Shown here: positions 38,745 through 49,623 of the stretch, in pieces | Layout: the number at the start of each line of letters is the position of its first letter | Position numbering within the stretch: the stretch's first letter is position 1 | DNA from: an uncultured Acidimicrobiales bacterium | GTDB lineage: Bacteria; Actinomycetota; Acidimicrobiia; Acidimicrobiales; AC-14 | NCBI GenBank assembly: GCA_902805665.1 | Contig: CADCTB010000162.1 | Coordinates: 1 to 50,390, forward strand | Direction of reading: 5' to 3' | DNA length: 50,390 bases | Made by a program: the position numbers and the translations under genes | Notes under the pieces: model-generated | What the model saw: only the letters and a program-made list of their open reading frames with translations | Databases searched by the model: none | What the model was told of the DNA's origin: nothing

Positions 38745-40190
38745 TTACCGGATGCGGTAGAGGGTGCCCAGGGGTTCGGTGCGCACCACCTCGAGGGGGA
38801 GGGCGGCCTCGAGCTCGGCCCGTGAGGGGAGGAAGGACCGGCGGAAGGTGACGGCGTCGAAGTAGGCGAGGTAGCCGCCGGTCATCCGCATGGTGGCCAG
38901 CTCGTCGGCGTAGCGGGGGTTGGGGCGCCCCGTCAGGTAGTCCTTCTCGGCCGGGATGGGGATGCTCGACCGGCCGGTGTGGAGGAACAGGGCGTCGAAG
39001 CCGTTGGTGTAGACCGGCGCCTCGGTTCCGGCGAGTTCGGCCACGATCGGCGACCGCTCCCAGGCGGCAGCGGTGTACCCCCGGCGCTGGACGCTCTCGT
39101 CGGTGAGGCCGCCGGCGGTCCAGGCCACGGCGTCGACGACCTGGCCCAGGACGAGCACGCCGGCGAGCGCCAGCGCAGCTTTCGGCAACGTCCGACGGTG
39201 CAGCGCGGGGACGACGAGGAGGATGGCGACCACGTGCAGGGGCGCCAGGAAGCGGGCGTCGAGGCGGCCGGTGGCATCGGTGAGGGCCCGGTTGGCGAGA
39301 AGGGCGGCGAGGTAGGCGATGGCGAACGCAATCAGCAGCCACGACAACGCAGGCGTGGGGCGACGGGCGGCCGGGAGCCGCCGGGCGAGGGCGACGCCGC
39401 CTGCCACCAGAAGGATGGCCAGCACCAGCCCGACTGGCGGCTTGGGCCACGGGACGAGCCAGCGGGACAACGGCCGGGCCGCCTGGCCCAGATACTCCCC
39501 TCCGAAGACGTGGAGGGTGACGGTGCGGTCGCTCGGCCCCCGAGTGCCCGCCCACACGATCCAGGCGGCCACGGGAGCCATGGACACCGCTCCGAACAGC
39601 CCGGCGGCGACCCAACGCCGCCGCCACAGCAGCGCGGCGACCCCGGCCGCCACCAGGGCGATCCCGACGTAGCGGGTGAGGAAGGCGGCGCCCACCAGCG
39701 CCGCGGCTGCGGCCAGCAGGATGGGACGAGGTCGGTCGAGGTAGGCAGCCAGCACGACGAGCCCCGAGATGCCCAGCAGGATGAACAGCGGTTCGCTCAA
39801 CGCGGATGCCGAATAGGTGAGGAGGTCGACGGCGGCCGAGGCCAGAACGCCTGCCACCAGCGCGGCCGGGAAGGAGCCGGTCTGGCGCCGTACGACCACA
39901 CCGACCAACAGCACGATGCCGGCGAAGGCCAGGCCGTTGACCACCCGGGCGCTCGTCAGCGGATCCATGCCGACCTTGCCCAGGGCGGCGAGGACCACGG
40001 TGAACAGCGGCGGGAAATGCTCGAGCGGAGGCAGACCCGCAGGCGGGGTGAAGCCGCGACCGTCGAGCCAGTTGCGGGCGGTGCCCACGTAGAACACCGC
40101 GTCAGGGCTCACGTACAGGCCCTTGGCCGTGGCGGCAACCACGGCGATCGCCCCCGTTACCGCCGGGAGTGCCAGGAGCCGGCGGGTCAC
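38745..40190 (-). CDS. Polytopic membrane glycosyltransferase (GT39/ArnT-like)
   Basis: This 481-residue protein has about ten membrane helices. An early external loop has YVSPDAVFYVGTARNWLDGR, with the Asp-containing motif expected of GT-C mannosyl- or arabinosyltransferases, and a second loop includes GFTPPAGLPPLEHFPPLFTV. The soluble C-terminal part (about 400-481) is external. It would use a lipid-linked sugar; donor and acceptor are unknown. The GTG start overlaps the VWA gene stop (GTGA), making it the last gene of the proA-moxR-VWA operon. Confidence 0.75.
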   Translation of the reverse strand: MTRRLLALPAVTGAIAVVAATAKGLYVSPDAVFYVGTARNWLDGRGFTPPAGLPPLEHFPPLFTVVLAALGKVGMDPLTSARVVNGLAFAGIVLLVGVVVRRQTGSFPAALVAGVLASAAVDLLTYSASALSEPLFILLGISGLVVLAAYLDRPRPILLAAAAALVGAAFLTRYVGIALVAAGVAALLWRRRWVAAGLFGAVSMAPVAAWIVWAGTRGPSDRTVTLHVFGGEYLGQAARPLSRWLVPWPKPPVGLVLAILLVAGGVALARRLPAARRPTPALSWLLIAFAIAYLAALLANRALTDATGRLDARFLAPLHVVAILLVVPALHRRTLPKAALALAGVLVLGQVVDAVAWTAGGLTDESVQRRGYTAAAWERSPIVAELAGTEAPVYTNGFDALFLHTGRSSIPIPAEKDYLTGRPNPRYADELATMRMTGGYLAYFDAVTFRRSFLPSRAELEAALPLEVVRTEPLGTLYRIR

Positions 40191-41488
40191 CCGATCTGGG
40201 ACACGAACGCCTCGAGCTGGCGCAGGTTGCGGCACTCGAAGACGCCGTCGCAATGGACTGCGTACTCGGCGACGATGGAGTCGCCGGTGTCCCAGTAGGA
40301 GCGCGGCTCGGGGTTCAACCACCACAGCCGACGTCCACGGCGGCGCAGGTCGCCGAGCACCCCGGCCGACGACGCGTGGTAGTTGTTGCGGGCGTCCCCG
40401 AGGATCACGACCGACGTGCGGGGCGTGATCTCCCGACCCCACCGGGCCCAGAACGTCTCGAGCGCCCGCCCGTAGTCGGAGTGGCCGTCGGCGGCCACCA
40501 CGTCGGCCTCCTCGTGGACCCGGACAAGGGCGGCGGCCAGGTCGTCGGCGCCGGCGAAGAGGTGGGTGACCTCGTCGATCCCGTCGATGAAGACGAATGT
40601 GCGGATGGCGGAGAACTCACCCGCCAGGGCGTGGACGAGCTGCAGGGTGAAGCGGGCGAAGGTGGCCACTGAACCGGACACGTCGGCCAGGACGACGATC
40701 TCCGGCTTGTGCGGATGGGGCCGGCGGAAGCGCGGGTCGGCGGGAACCCCACCGGTCGACAAGGACCGGCGCAGCGTCCGCCGGAAGTCCAGGCGGCCGT
40801 GGCGACCGAGGCGCCGGCGACGGGCCAGCCGAGCGGCCATGCGCCGGGCGAGCGGGCGCAGCGACCGTTGCAGGGCGGCCAGGTCCTCGCGGCTGGCGTG
40901 GAGGAAGTCGACGTCCTCGGGCAGGGGGCGGCGCACGGAGCGGGCGACTGCCTGCGGGCCCCGGTCGGCCACCAGCCGCCGGCGGACCTCGGCCTCCACC
41001 TCGTCGCGGATGCGCTGCCCGGCGGCGGCGAGGTCGTCGCGCTCCAGCCACCCGGCGCCGGCCAGCAGCCGGGCCAGCGCTCCCTCCACGTCGAGCGAGC
41101 GCATGGTCTTGAAGACGTACGCGCTGCCCCGCACGCCGCGGCCCTCCTCCATGCCGGCCAGCCGGGCCACCGCCAGGTGGGCCAGCCGGCGGACGGCCTC
41201 CTCGTCGCCGGAGCGCAGCGCCTCGTCGAGAAGAGCGGACAGGTCGGTGTCGTCGTCGCCATCGGCCACGGCCGGGGCCAGCGAGAAGAAGGCGTCGAAC
41301 ACGGCGTCGAAGGCGGGCCGGTGCTCGGGCCGCTTGACCATGGTGGCCGCCATCGCCGCCCGGAGTGCGGGCCGGTCGTCGAGGGGGACGTGGCGCACCG
41401 CGTCCATGGCGTCGATGTTCTCCGTGAGCGACACCGGCAGCCCGGCCGCCCGCAGCTCGCCGACGAAGCCGGCCAGCAGGTCGAGCAT
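40187..41488 (-). CDS. CoxE-like von Willebrand factor A protein
   Basis: This 433-residue protein pairs with the upstream MoxR AAA+ ATPase. The N-terminal helical region begins LAGFVGELRAAGLPVSLTEN. A C-terminal VWA domain shows the MIDAS site IVVLADVSGSVATFARFTLQ and later VVILGDARNNYH. The Arg-rich loop RRMAARLARRRRLGRHGRLD is typical of CoxE. In MoxR-VWA systems the pair acts as a chaperone inserting metals or activating oxidoreductases. No target enzyme is encoded here. Confidence 0.88.
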   Translation of the reverse strand: MLDLLAGFVGELRAAGLPVSLTENIDAMDAVRHVPLDDRPALRAAMAATMVKRPEHRPAFDAVFDAFFSLAPAVADGDDDTDLSALLDEALRSGDEEAVRRLAHLAVARLAGMEEGRGVRGSAYVFKTMRSLDVEGALARLLAGAGWLERDDLAAAGQRIRDEVEAEVRRRLVADRGPQAVARSVRRPLPEDVDFLHASREDLAALQRSLRPLARRMAARLARRRRLGRHGRLDFRRTLRRSLSTGGVPADPRFRRPHPHKPEIVVLADVSGSVATFARFTLQLVHALAGEFSAIRTFVFIDGIDEVTHLFAGADDLAAALVRVHEEADVVAADGHSDYGRALETFWARWGREITPRTSVVILGDARNNYHASSAGVLGDLRRRGRRLWWLNPEPRSYWDTGDSIVAEYAVHCDGVFECRNLRQLEAFVSQIG

Positions 41489-41490
41489 GA

Positions 41491-42378
41491 TTAGCCCGCC
41501 GTCTTGAGCTCTCGGGCCGCGGCGGCGATGTCGGCCCGGTGCTTGAGGAGGACGTGCAGGGTCGACTCCGTCACGTCGGCGTCGAGCTCGTCGACGCCGA
41601 GGATGACCAGCGTGCGGGCCCAGTCGAGCGTCTCGGACACCGACGGCGGCTTGCGCAGGTCGAGCAGGCGCAGGCTGCGCACGATGCGGGCCACCTCGCC
41701 GGCCAGGTGGGCCGGTAGCTCGGGCACCCGGGCCAGCACGATCTCCCGCTCCCGCTCCACGCTCGGATAGTCGAGGTGCAGATAGAGGCAGCGGCGCTTC
41801 AGCGCCTCCGACAGGTCGCGGGTGCCGTTCGAGGTCAGGAAGACCAGCGGGATGCGGGTCGCCGACACCGTCCCCATCTCCGGCACCGACACCTGCCAGT
41901 CGGAGAGCACCTCGAGCAGGAGAGCCTCCGTCTCCACCTCCACCCGGTCGACCTCGTCGATCAGGAGGACCACCGGCTCGTCGGCCCGGATGGCCTCGAG
42001 CAGGGGGCGGGACAGAAGGAACTCCTCGGTGAAGATGTCGTCCTCGAGATCGGACCACGTGGTGCCCGAGCTCTCGCCGGCCTGGATGCGCAGCAGCTGC
42101 TTGCGGTAGTTCCACTCGTACAGCGCCTTGGACTCGTCGAGCCCCTCGTAGCACTGGAGGCGGATGAGGCGGCTGCCGGCCCAGCGGGCGACCGACTTGG
42201 CCAGCTCCGTCTTGCCCGTGCCCGCCGGTCCCTCGACCAGCACCGGCTTGTCGAGCCGGTCGGCCAGGTACACCACGCCGGCCGTGGCCTCGTCGGCCAG
42301 GTAGTCGACACCGGAAAGGCCCTCGCGCACCGCCCCGACGGACTCGAACCGGGAGCCGCCACTCGGAGAGCTACCCAC
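41491..42378 (-). CDS. MoxR-type AAA+ ATPase
   Basis: This 295-residue ATPase has Walker [21 protein letters not shown], Walker [17 protein letters not shown] and sensor 1 [20 protein letters not shown] with an arginine-finger region. It lies 2 bases before the VWA gene and overlaps the proA stop by 8 bases. The start is a GTG at 42378; the first helix of the AAA domain starts at about residue 15, so the length is as expected. Substrate unknown. Confidence 0.9.
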   Translation of the reverse strand: MGSSPSGGSRFESVGAVREGLSGVDYLADEATAGVVYLADRLDKPVLVEGPAGTGKTELAKSVARWAGSRLIRLQCYEGLDESKALYEWNYRKQLLRIQAGESSGTTWSDLEDDIFTEEFLLSRPLLEAIRADEPVVLLIDEVDRVEVETEALLLEVLSDWQVSVPEMGTVSATRIPLVFLTSNGTRDLSEALKRRCLYLHLDYPSVEREREIVLARVPELPAHLAGEVARIVRSLRLLDLRKPPSVSETLDWARTLVILGVDELDADVTESTLHVLLKHRADIAAAARELKTAG

Positions 42379-43615
42379 GCACCTGCCCGTCGCCGTGGAT
42401 CACGTACTTGACCGTGGTCAGCTCCCGCAGCCCCATCGGCCCTCGGGCGTGGAGCTTCTGGGTGCTGATCCCGATCTCGGCGCCGAAGCCGAACTGCTCG
42501 CCGTCGGTGAAGCGGGTGGAGGCGTTCACGACCACCGCCGCGGCGTCGACCTCGCGGGTGAAGCGCCCGGCGGCAGCCAGGTCGGTGGTGCAGATGGCCT
42601 CGGTGTGGCCGGTGCCGTAGTGGTTGACGTGGGCGATGGCCTGGTCGAGCGAGTCGACGACGGCCACCGACATCCGCAGGTCGAGGAACTCCCTGCCGAA
42701 GTCGTCGTCGGTGGCGACCGCGATAGAGGGGTCCAGCTGCTGCGCCCGGTCGTCGCCCACCAGCTCCACACCGCTCAGGGCCGCGGCGGCCCGGGGAAGG
42801 AACTCGGCGGCCACCGAGGAATGGACGACGAGCGACTCGGCCGCGTTGCAGACGGAAGGTCGCTGGGTCTTGGCGTTGACCACGATGTCGAGCGCCTGGT
42901 CGAGGTCGGCGGACGCGTCGATGTAGACGTGGCAGTTGCCGTCTCCGTCGATCACGTAGGGGACGGTGGCATTCTCCAGGATCGCCTTGATGAGCGACGG
43001 GCCGCCCCGGGGGATGAGGCAGTCGATGTACTCCCGCAGGCGCATGAACTCGACCGCGGCCTCGTGGCGGACATCGTCGACCAGGACCAGGGAGTCGGCA
43101 GGGAGCCCCGCCTTGTCCAGGCCCTCGCGCAGCGCGCCGGCCACGGCCATGTTGGACGCCAGCGCCGCCCCCGACCCCCGGAGGAAGGCGGCGTTACCCG
43201 ACTTGAGACAGAGCCCGAAGGCGTCGCTGGTCACGTTGGGGCGGTTCTCGTAGATGATGGCGACCACGCCCAGGGGCACCCGCACCTTCTCGATCAGCAG
43301 CCCGTTCGGACGGGTCCACCCGCCCACCACCTCGCCCACCGGGTCCGGCAGGGCGGCGACCTGGCGGAGGCCGTCGGCCATGGCTTCGACCCGGGCGGGG
43401 GTCAGCCGGAGGCGGTCGACGACGGTGGCCGCGGTGCCCGACGCCTCAGCCCGGGCCACGTCCGTGGCGTTGGCTTCGAGGATCTCCGCCGTCCGCTGCA
43501 CGAGCAGGTCGGCCGCTGCCGCCAACGCCGCGTCCTTGGCCGGTGTGGACGCAGTGGCCAGCACGCGGGACGCATCCTTGGCCCGCCGGCCCAGCTCGGC
43601 GACTGGAGTGCTCAC
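42371..43615 (-). CDS. proA: Gamma-glutamyl phosphate reductase
   Basis: This 414-residue NADPH-dependent enzyme makes glutamate-5-semialdehyde for proline. Motifs include [33 protein letters not shown], the catalytic Cys in [19 protein letters not shown], and [20 protein letters not shown]. The GTG start has a -10 box TAACGT 7 bases upstream, so it is leaderless. It heads an operon with moxR, the VWA gene and the glycosyltransferase; the usual partner proB is not in view. Confidence 0.96.
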   Translation of the reverse strand: MSTPVAELGRRAKDASRVLATASTPAKDAALAAAADLLVQRTAEILEANATDVARAEASGTAATVVDRLRLTPARVEAMADGLRQVAALPDPVGEVVGGWTRPNGLLIEKVRVPLGVVAIIYENRPNVTSDAFGLCLKSGNAAFLRGSGAALASNMAVAGALREGLDKAGLPADSLVLVDDVRHEAAVEFMRLREYIDCLIPRGGPSLIKAILENATVPYVIDGDGNCHVYIDASADLDQALDIVVNAKTQRPSVCNAAESLVVHSSVAAEFLPRAAAALSGVELVGDDRAQQLDPSIAVATDDDFGREFLDLRMSVAVVDSLDQAIAHVNHYGTGHTEAICTTDLAAAGRFTREVDAAAVVVNASTRFTDGEQFGFGAEIGISTQKLHARGPMGLRELTTVKYVIHGDGQVRG

Positions 43616-43622
43616 GGCACCG

Positions 43623-43628
43623 ACGTTA
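43623..43628 (-). promoter_or_regulatory. -10 box of leaderless proA
   Basis: TAACGT on the minus strand, 7 bases, then GTG at 43615. Confidence 0.4.
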
Positions 43629-43642
43629 CCGGCCAGGCTGTC

Positions 43643-44152
43643 CTACTCCCCGCCCATTTCGGCGAGGAAGGTGTCGGCCTCCTCCGGCGAACGACCCTCG
43701 CTGATCAGGCGCTCCCGCAGGAACCCCCGGATCTCCTCCTCGGAGGGCTGGACGCCCACGCCGAAGCGCTCCTGCACGGCCAGGGCGATCTCCAGGAAGT
43801 CGTTGTGCAGCTTCTGCATCTCCGGGGAGCTGAGCGCCTCCTTCGGTTCCGGCTGCGCGATGGCTCCGGTGATGGGCAGACCGGCCCACTTCCAGGACAG
43901 CATCCCGCCGTCGAGGCTCTGGGCGTCGAACCCCTGGCCCCGGAGCCACTCGGCTGCGTCATCGCTGCGGGTGCCGGCCCGGCACACGGTCACGACCGGC
44001 CGGTGGCGGTCGAGCTCGTCCACCCGATCCGGCAGGTCCTCCTCGGGGATGTTCACCGCGCCGTCGATGTGACCGACCTGCCACTCGCTGGCATAACGCA
44101 CGTCGACGAGCTGCAGCCGGTCCAGCTGGTCGGCCACCGTCCTGGGATCCAT
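43643..44152 (-). CDS. Rhodanese-domain protein
   Basis: This 169-residue protein has a rhodanese domain, residues about 1-95, with [20 protein letters not shown] and the active-site loop [18 protein letters not shown], whose Cys would carry persulfide. After about residue 110 a helical extension follows ([20 protein letters not shown], then a Glu-rich tail) that is not part of the rhodanese fold. Physiological partner unknown. The ATG is 7 bases after -10 box TACGCT; it diverges from the VOC gene. Confidence 0.85.
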   Translation of the reverse strand: MDPRTVADQLDRLQLVDVRYASEWQVGHIDGAVNIPEEDLPDRVDELDRHRPVVTVCRAGTRSDDAAEWLRGQGFDAQSLDGGMLSWKWAGLPITGAIAQPEPKEALSSPEMQKLHNDFLEIALAVQERFGVGVQPSEEEIRGFLRERLISEGRSPEEADTFLAEMGGE

Positions 44153-44159
44153 GGCGTCG

Positions 44160-44165
44160 AGCGTA
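44160..44165 (-). promoter_or_regulatory. -10 box of the leaderless rhodanese gene
   Basis: TACGCT on the minus strand, 7 bases, then ATG at 44152. Confidence 0.4.
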
Positions 44166-44236
44166 CGCCGGGCGGCGACCGGCCTACGCTCGCTGCCATA
44201 CGCCGCACCGCCAGGCAATCACGAGGAGGATCGGCA

Positions 44237-44604
44237 TTGTTGAAGGAAAGCAGGGCGTTCAGCGGGTACTCCGTCGACGACATCGACGCGGCCAAGCGGT
44301 TCTACCGTGGGATTCTCGGCCTGGACGTCGGGCAGCGTCCCGAGGGCCTCACGCTCAACCTGGCCTTCGGTGGCACCGTGTTCCTCTACCCCAAGCCCGA
44401 CCACCAGCCGGCGACTTTCACGGTCCTGAACTTCCCGGTGCCCGACATCGACGCCACGGTCGCCGCCCTGGCCGAGGAGGGGATCACCATGGAACGGTAC
44501 GACGGACTGGTTCAGGACCAGCGGGGCATCGCCCGGCCGGGCTCCGGCCCACGGATCGCGTGGTTCAAGGACCCAGCCGGGAACATCCTCTCGGTGATGC
44601 AGGA

Positions 44605-44608
<4 letters not shown>
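44237..44608 (+). CDS. VOC (glyoxalase/bleomycin resistance) superfamily protein
   Basis: This 123-residue single VOC module has [40 protein letters not shown] and a C-terminal [17 protein letters not shown], the usual metal-site strand with Glu. Ligand unknown. The start is TTG at 44237 (or the next TTG at 44240), with GGAGG 7 bases before. Its stop overlaps the asnS start (GTGA). Confidence 0.85.
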
Positions 44609-46032
<1,424 letters not shown>

Positions 46033-46034
46033 CC

Positions 46035-47033
46035 GTGCGCCGCCGTTCCATGGCCGCCCTGGCCGGCGCGTTGGCGCTTGTGGCCCTGGCTCACCCCGAC
46101 CGCCCGGCAGTCGGCCAGGCAGTCGAAGTCCGCCGCGACATCGAGTACGGCACGGCCAACGGGAAACGGCTGCTCCTCGACGCGTACCTGCCGGCGGCCG
46201 GCTCGGACCGACGGCCGGCGGTGGTCATGTTCCACGGCGGAGGCTGGCGGTTCGGTGACAAGGCGACGTGGGACGAGGAGGCGCAGCGGCTCGCGGGGAG
46301 GGGCTGGGCCGCGTTCTCGGTCAACTACCGCCTCGATGAGCCATCGGCCTTCCCGGCCGAGATCGACGACGCCCAGGCCGCGGTCCGATGGGTCCGCGCC
46401 CATGCCGACGAGTACCGGGTGGATCCGAGCCGGGTGGCCGCTCTCGGGGAGTCCGCCGGCGGGCACCTCACGGCCATGCTGGCCACGCTGGGGAGCGGTC
46501 CGCTCGACGAGGGCGCCCGCATCCGGGTAGGGGCGGCCTGGTCGCCTCCGACCGACCTCACGGTCCTTGCCGGATCCAGGGGCGACGGGTGGGTCGGCTC
46601 GATCCTCGGCTGCACACGGTCCACCTGTCCCGACCTACTGGCCCGGTCGTCGCCCGTCAATCACGTCGACGGCACCGACGCCCCGCTGTACCTGGTCAAC
46701 AGCACCGACGAGCTCGTGCCGCTGTCCCAGGCCGAGGCCATGGCCCAGCGCCTGAAGACGGCAGGCGTCGACCATCGCCTCGACGTGTTCCCGGGCTCCC
46801 GCCACGCCCTCGACTTCAGGGCCGACGCCTGGGCGCCGACGCTGGCCTTCCTCGAGAGGCACCTGACCACGGAGACCGCGGCCGAGGAGGGAACCGACGA
46901 GGGTTCCTCGCCGGCTTCACCGGTCGTGTTCGGGGCCGCGGCCGTCGCCATGCTGGCCGCCGTCGGGGCGCTCGTGCGGCGGAGACGAAGCCAGGCGGGG
47001 CCAGATCGGGGTGATGCTGGAACAGCTGCCTGA
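46035..47033 (+). CDS. Secreted, membrane-anchored alpha/beta-hydrolase (BD-FAE/carboxylesterase type)
   Basis: This 332-residue protein has a signal peptide (about 1-29), then an alpha/beta-hydrolase with oxyanion loop VMFHGGGWRFGDKA, nucleophile ALGESAGGHLTAML, and acid/His region NSTDELVPLSQAEAM and PGSRHALDF. The C-terminus has a membrane helix (about 305-322) and an RRRRSQ stop-transfer, so the enzyme is tethered outside. It starts 2 bases after asnS at GTG. Substrate unknown. Confidence 0.85.
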   Translation: MRRRSMAALAGALALVALAHPDRPAVGQAVEVRRDIEYGTANGKRLLLDAYLPAAGSDRRPAVVMFHGGGWRFGDKATWDEEAQRLAGRGWAAFSVNYRLDEPSAFPAEIDDAQAAVRWVRAHADEYRVDPSRVAALGESAGGHLTAMLATLGSGPLDEGARIRVGAAWSPPTDLTVLAGSRGDGWVGSILGCTRSTCPDLLARSSPVNHVDGTDAPLYLVNSTDELVPLSQAEAMAQRLKTAGVDHRLDVFPGSRHALDFRADAWAPTLAFLERHLTTETAAEEGTDEGSSPASPVVFGAAAVAMLAAVGALVRRRRSQAGPDRGDAGTAA

Positions 47034-47122
47034 GCGGGCGCGGACTGCGGCGACGGCCCCGGCCCTCACCCCGCCGGGCACCATCATGCTGGCGGCCGCG
47101 CCACCGCGCCGGGGCCGCTGAA

Positions 47123-47140
47123 GGCTCGGTCCGCCGAGCC
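47123..47140 (+). terminator. Hairpin after the esterase gene
   Basis: 7-bp stem GGCTCGG / CCGAGCC with loop TCCG, lying 90 bases after the esterase stop. A second, longer-range pairing GGCCCCGG (47055-47062) with CCGGGGCC (47109-47116) lies just before it. Neither has a T run. Confidence 0.4.
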
Positions 47141-47271
47141 CGACACCCGCGTCGCCACGGGGGTCGACGAGTGCCGGCCCATCGCCCGGCCGCAACGTCG
47201 ACGACCTCGGGTGGCCCGGGAAGAGACACCCGCTGGGCCCGCCCGCCTCGGCACCGAGGGCCCGGCCGGTA

Positions 47272-47277
47272 TAGCTT
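47272..47277 (+). promoter_or_regulatory. -10 box of leaderless nagZ-like gene
   Basis: TAGCTT, 7 bases, then GTG at 47285. Confidence 0.45.
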
Positions 47278-47284
47278 CTCGGGC

Positions 47285-48520
47285 GTGGAGGGGCCGCGGA
47301 GCACGTTCGGGCCCGGACGGACCCGCGTGATGCTCGTCCTGGCGGCCTTCACCATCCTGGCCGCCGCCGGGGCCGCTACGGGCTCCAGCCCCGGCGAGGT
47401 CGTCTCCGCCCCCGTCCGGTTCTTCTTCCCCAGCTTCGGCGACTCCGAGGTCGCCGCGGTCACCAGCACCACCGCGCCGGCGTGCCGGCCTTCGGCGACC
47501 CTGCGGGAGCGCGCCGCCCGGGTGCTGATCGTCGGCATGCCCGACGTCAAGGACGGCAGCCAGGGCCTTCCCACCGAGCTCATGCAGCTGGGCGTAGGCG
47601 GCGTGCTCCTCACCGGCGGCAACGTCGACACCCGGGCGCAGGTCACCCGCATGGTCGATGACCTGAAGCGCCAGTCACGCCACCCGCTGATCGTGTCGAC
47701 CGACGAAGAGCCCGGTCGGGTGACCAGCTTCGGGCACATCATCGGCTACACGTCGTCCGCCCGCCGCCTCGCCCGCGACGGCAGCCCCGAGTCGATGCGG
47801 GCGCTGGCCCGGGACCAGGCGACGGCGCTGGCGGCGATGGGCGTCACCCTCGACCTGGCCCCCGTGGCCGACCTCGACGGCGGTCCCTCCGACTCCACGA
47901 TCGGCGACCGCTCGTTCTCGGCCGACCCCTCGATCGCGTCCCGCTACGCCTACGCCTACGCGCTCGGCCTGGCCGACAAGGGGGTGGGCGCGGTCGCCAA
48001 GCACTTCCCGGGCCGGGCCCAGGCCCAGGGCGACGACCACGTCGGGCGCATCGTGTCCAATGCCTCCATGGAGGAGCTGCGGGCCAACGACATGAAGCCG
48101 TTCGGAGAGCTCATCGCCCAGGGCATGCCGGTGATCATGCTCAGCAACATCGACTACGCGGCGATCGACCCGAACACGCCGGCCGGCCTGTCGGCGCGGG
48201 CCTACTCCATGCTCCGCCAGATGGGCTTCAAGGGGGCGGCGATCACCGACTCGATCGGAATGGGAGCGGTGAACCAGCGCTGGGACTGGTCGGAGGCGGC
48301 GGTCAAGGCCATCTCGTCCGGCGCCGACGGGGTGTTGAGCACCAACGGCGCCTTCGCCAAGGACATGGTCCACGGCCTGGTCGTGGCTGTCCAGTCGGGG
48401 CAGCTGAGCGAGGCTCGCCTCAACGAGGCTGCCGCCCGGATGATGGCCCTGGCCGGGGGCGATCCGATGGCCTTCGCCTGCCAGGCCGTGGAGCTCCCCA
48501 AGTTGCAGCCACAGCCCTGA
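47285..48520 (+). CDS. nagZ: GH3 beta-N-acetylhexosaminidase (NagZ-like), exported
   Basis: This 411-residue protein has an N-terminal signal/anchor (VMLVLAAFTILAAAGAATGS at about 15-34), then a GH3 domain: VGGVLLTGGNV, STDEEPGRVTSFG (substrate Arg region), LDLAPVADLDG, KHFPGRAQAQGDDHVG, and the nucleophile Asp in AITDSIGMGAV. The usual KHFPGHG is changed to KHFPGRA, so the acid/base loop is atypical. It should remove GlcNAc from wall fragments outside the membrane. The GTG at 47285 fits the leaderless -10; longer in-frame forms run through low-homology sequence. Confidence 0.85.
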   Translation: MEGPRSTFGPGRTRVMLVLAAFTILAAAGAATGSSPGEVVSAPVRFFFPSFGDSEVAAVTSTTAPACRPSATLRERAARVLIVGMPDVKDGSQGLPTELMQLGVGGVLLTGGNVDTRAQVTRMVDDLKRQSRHPLIVSTDEEPGRVTSFGHIIGYTSSARRLARDGSPESMRALARDQATALAAMGVTLDLAPVADLDGGPSDSTIGDRSFSADPSIASRYAYAYALGLADKGVGAVAKHFPGRAQAQGDDHVGRIVSNASMEELRANDMKPFGELIAQGMPVIMLSNIDYAAIDPNTPAGLSARAYSMLRQMGFKGAAITDSIGMGAVNQRWDWSEAAVKAISSGADGVLSTNGAFAKDMVHGLVVAVQSGQLSEARLNEAAARMMALAGGDPMAFACQAVELPKLQPQP

Positions 48521-48550
48521 GAGCCGTACCGCCATAAAGGAGGCAGTCCT

Positions 48551-49621
48551 GTGCGTCCCACCCACCTCCACCAGCACCGCTCCCCCGTCGCGTGCATCGT
48601 CCCCCCGGACCTGCTCCGCGACATCATCCGCAACGGGACAGAGGAGGAGCGGTGGGCGGCGGCGGACACCATGGCCATCGACACGACGTTCCGCACCCTG
48701 CGGGCGGCCTTCGCAGCCACGGTCGCCGCCACCAAGGTGGCCATGCTGCCCATGGGAGGCCAGGGCGGGCAGCCGCAGCGCACGATCTACGACCAGAAGA
48801 ACAGCACCGCCATCGCCCTGGGCACGGTGGCCCGCACCGAGGGCCAGCCGGCGGTCAGGGACGCGGCGGTCAACGAGGCCTACGACGGCTTCGGCGCCAC
48901 CTACAAGTTCTTCTGGGAGGTGCTCGGCCGCAACTCCACCGACAACGCCGGCATGCCCATCCTCGGCCTGGTCCACTACTCGACGAACTACGCCAACGCC
49001 TTCTGGGACGGCCAGGGCCACATGTTCTTCGGGGACGGCGACGGCCGGCTGTTCGTCCGGCTGACGAAATCGGTCGACGTCATCGGCCACGAGCTGGCCC
49101 ACGGGGTCACCCAGTACGAGGCCAACCTCGTGTACCAGGGCCAGTCCGGCGCCCTCAACGAGTCGATGTCGGACGTATTCGGCTCCCTGGTCAAGCAGTA
49201 CGCCAAGAACCAGACCGCCAAGCAGGCGGACTGGCTCATCGGCAAGGACGTCGTGGGCCCGACGCTCAAGCCGGCCCTGCGGTCGATGAAGGCGCCGGGC
49301 ACCGCCAACCCGTACGACAAGCAGCCGGCCAACATGGACAAGTTCGTCTACACCGCGGCCGACAACGGCGGTGTGCACATCAACTCCGGCATCCCGAACC
49401 ACGCGTTCTACGTGGCGGCCACCGCCATGGGGGGCAAGGCCTGGGAGAAGGCGGGGCGGATCTGGTACGACTCTCTCCGTGACGCGAAGATCAGGCCCAC
49501 CAGTGGTTTCAAGGCGTTCGCCCGGGCCACAGTCCGCCAGGCCCAGATGCGCTTCGGCGACACGTCGGCGGAGGTCGACGCCGTGCGCGCCGGCTGGGAC
49601 AAGGCAAAGGTGAAGATGTAG
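48551..49621 (+). CDS. Protealysin-like M4 neutral metallopeptidase
   Basis: This 356-residue thermolysin-family protease has the zinc motif DVIGHELAHGVTQYEANLVY, third ligand Glu in GALNESMSDVFGSL and catalytic His in NGGVHINSGIPNHAFY. There is no signal peptide and only a short precursor, with CIVPPDLLRDI near residue 15, the propeptide motif of the protealysin group. It may act inside cells or leave by a non-classical route. A strong ribosome site AAGGAGG precedes its GTG by 7 bases. The gene directly downstream looks like its protein inhibitor. Confidence 0.9.
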   Translation: MRPTHLHQHRSPVACIVPPDLLRDIIRNGTEEERWAAADTMAIDTTFRTLRAAFAATVAATKVAMLPMGGQGGQPQRTIYDQKNSTAIALGTVARTEGQPAVRDAAVNEAYDGFGATYKFFWEVLGRNSTDNAGMPILGLVHYSTNYANAFWDGQGHMFFGDGDGRLFVRLTKSVDVIGHELAHGVTQYEANLVYQGQSGALNESMSDVFGSLVKQYAKNQTAKQADWLIGKDVVGPTLKPALRSMKAPGTANPYDKQPANMDKFVYTAADNGGVHINSGIPNHAFYVAATAMGGKAWEKAGRIWYDSLRDAKIRPTSGFKAFARATVRQAQMRFGDTSAEVDAVRAGWDKAKVKM

Positions 49622-49623
49622 CG

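Noticed and set aside
42395-44236. Long rightward frame leading into the VOC gene
   Set aside because: It is antisense to proA and the rhodanese gene; a TTG with GGAGG at the right distance marks the true start.
47675-49402. 575-codon leftward frame antisense to nagZ and the M4 protease
   Set aside because: Mirror of two well-supported genes; no motif seen.
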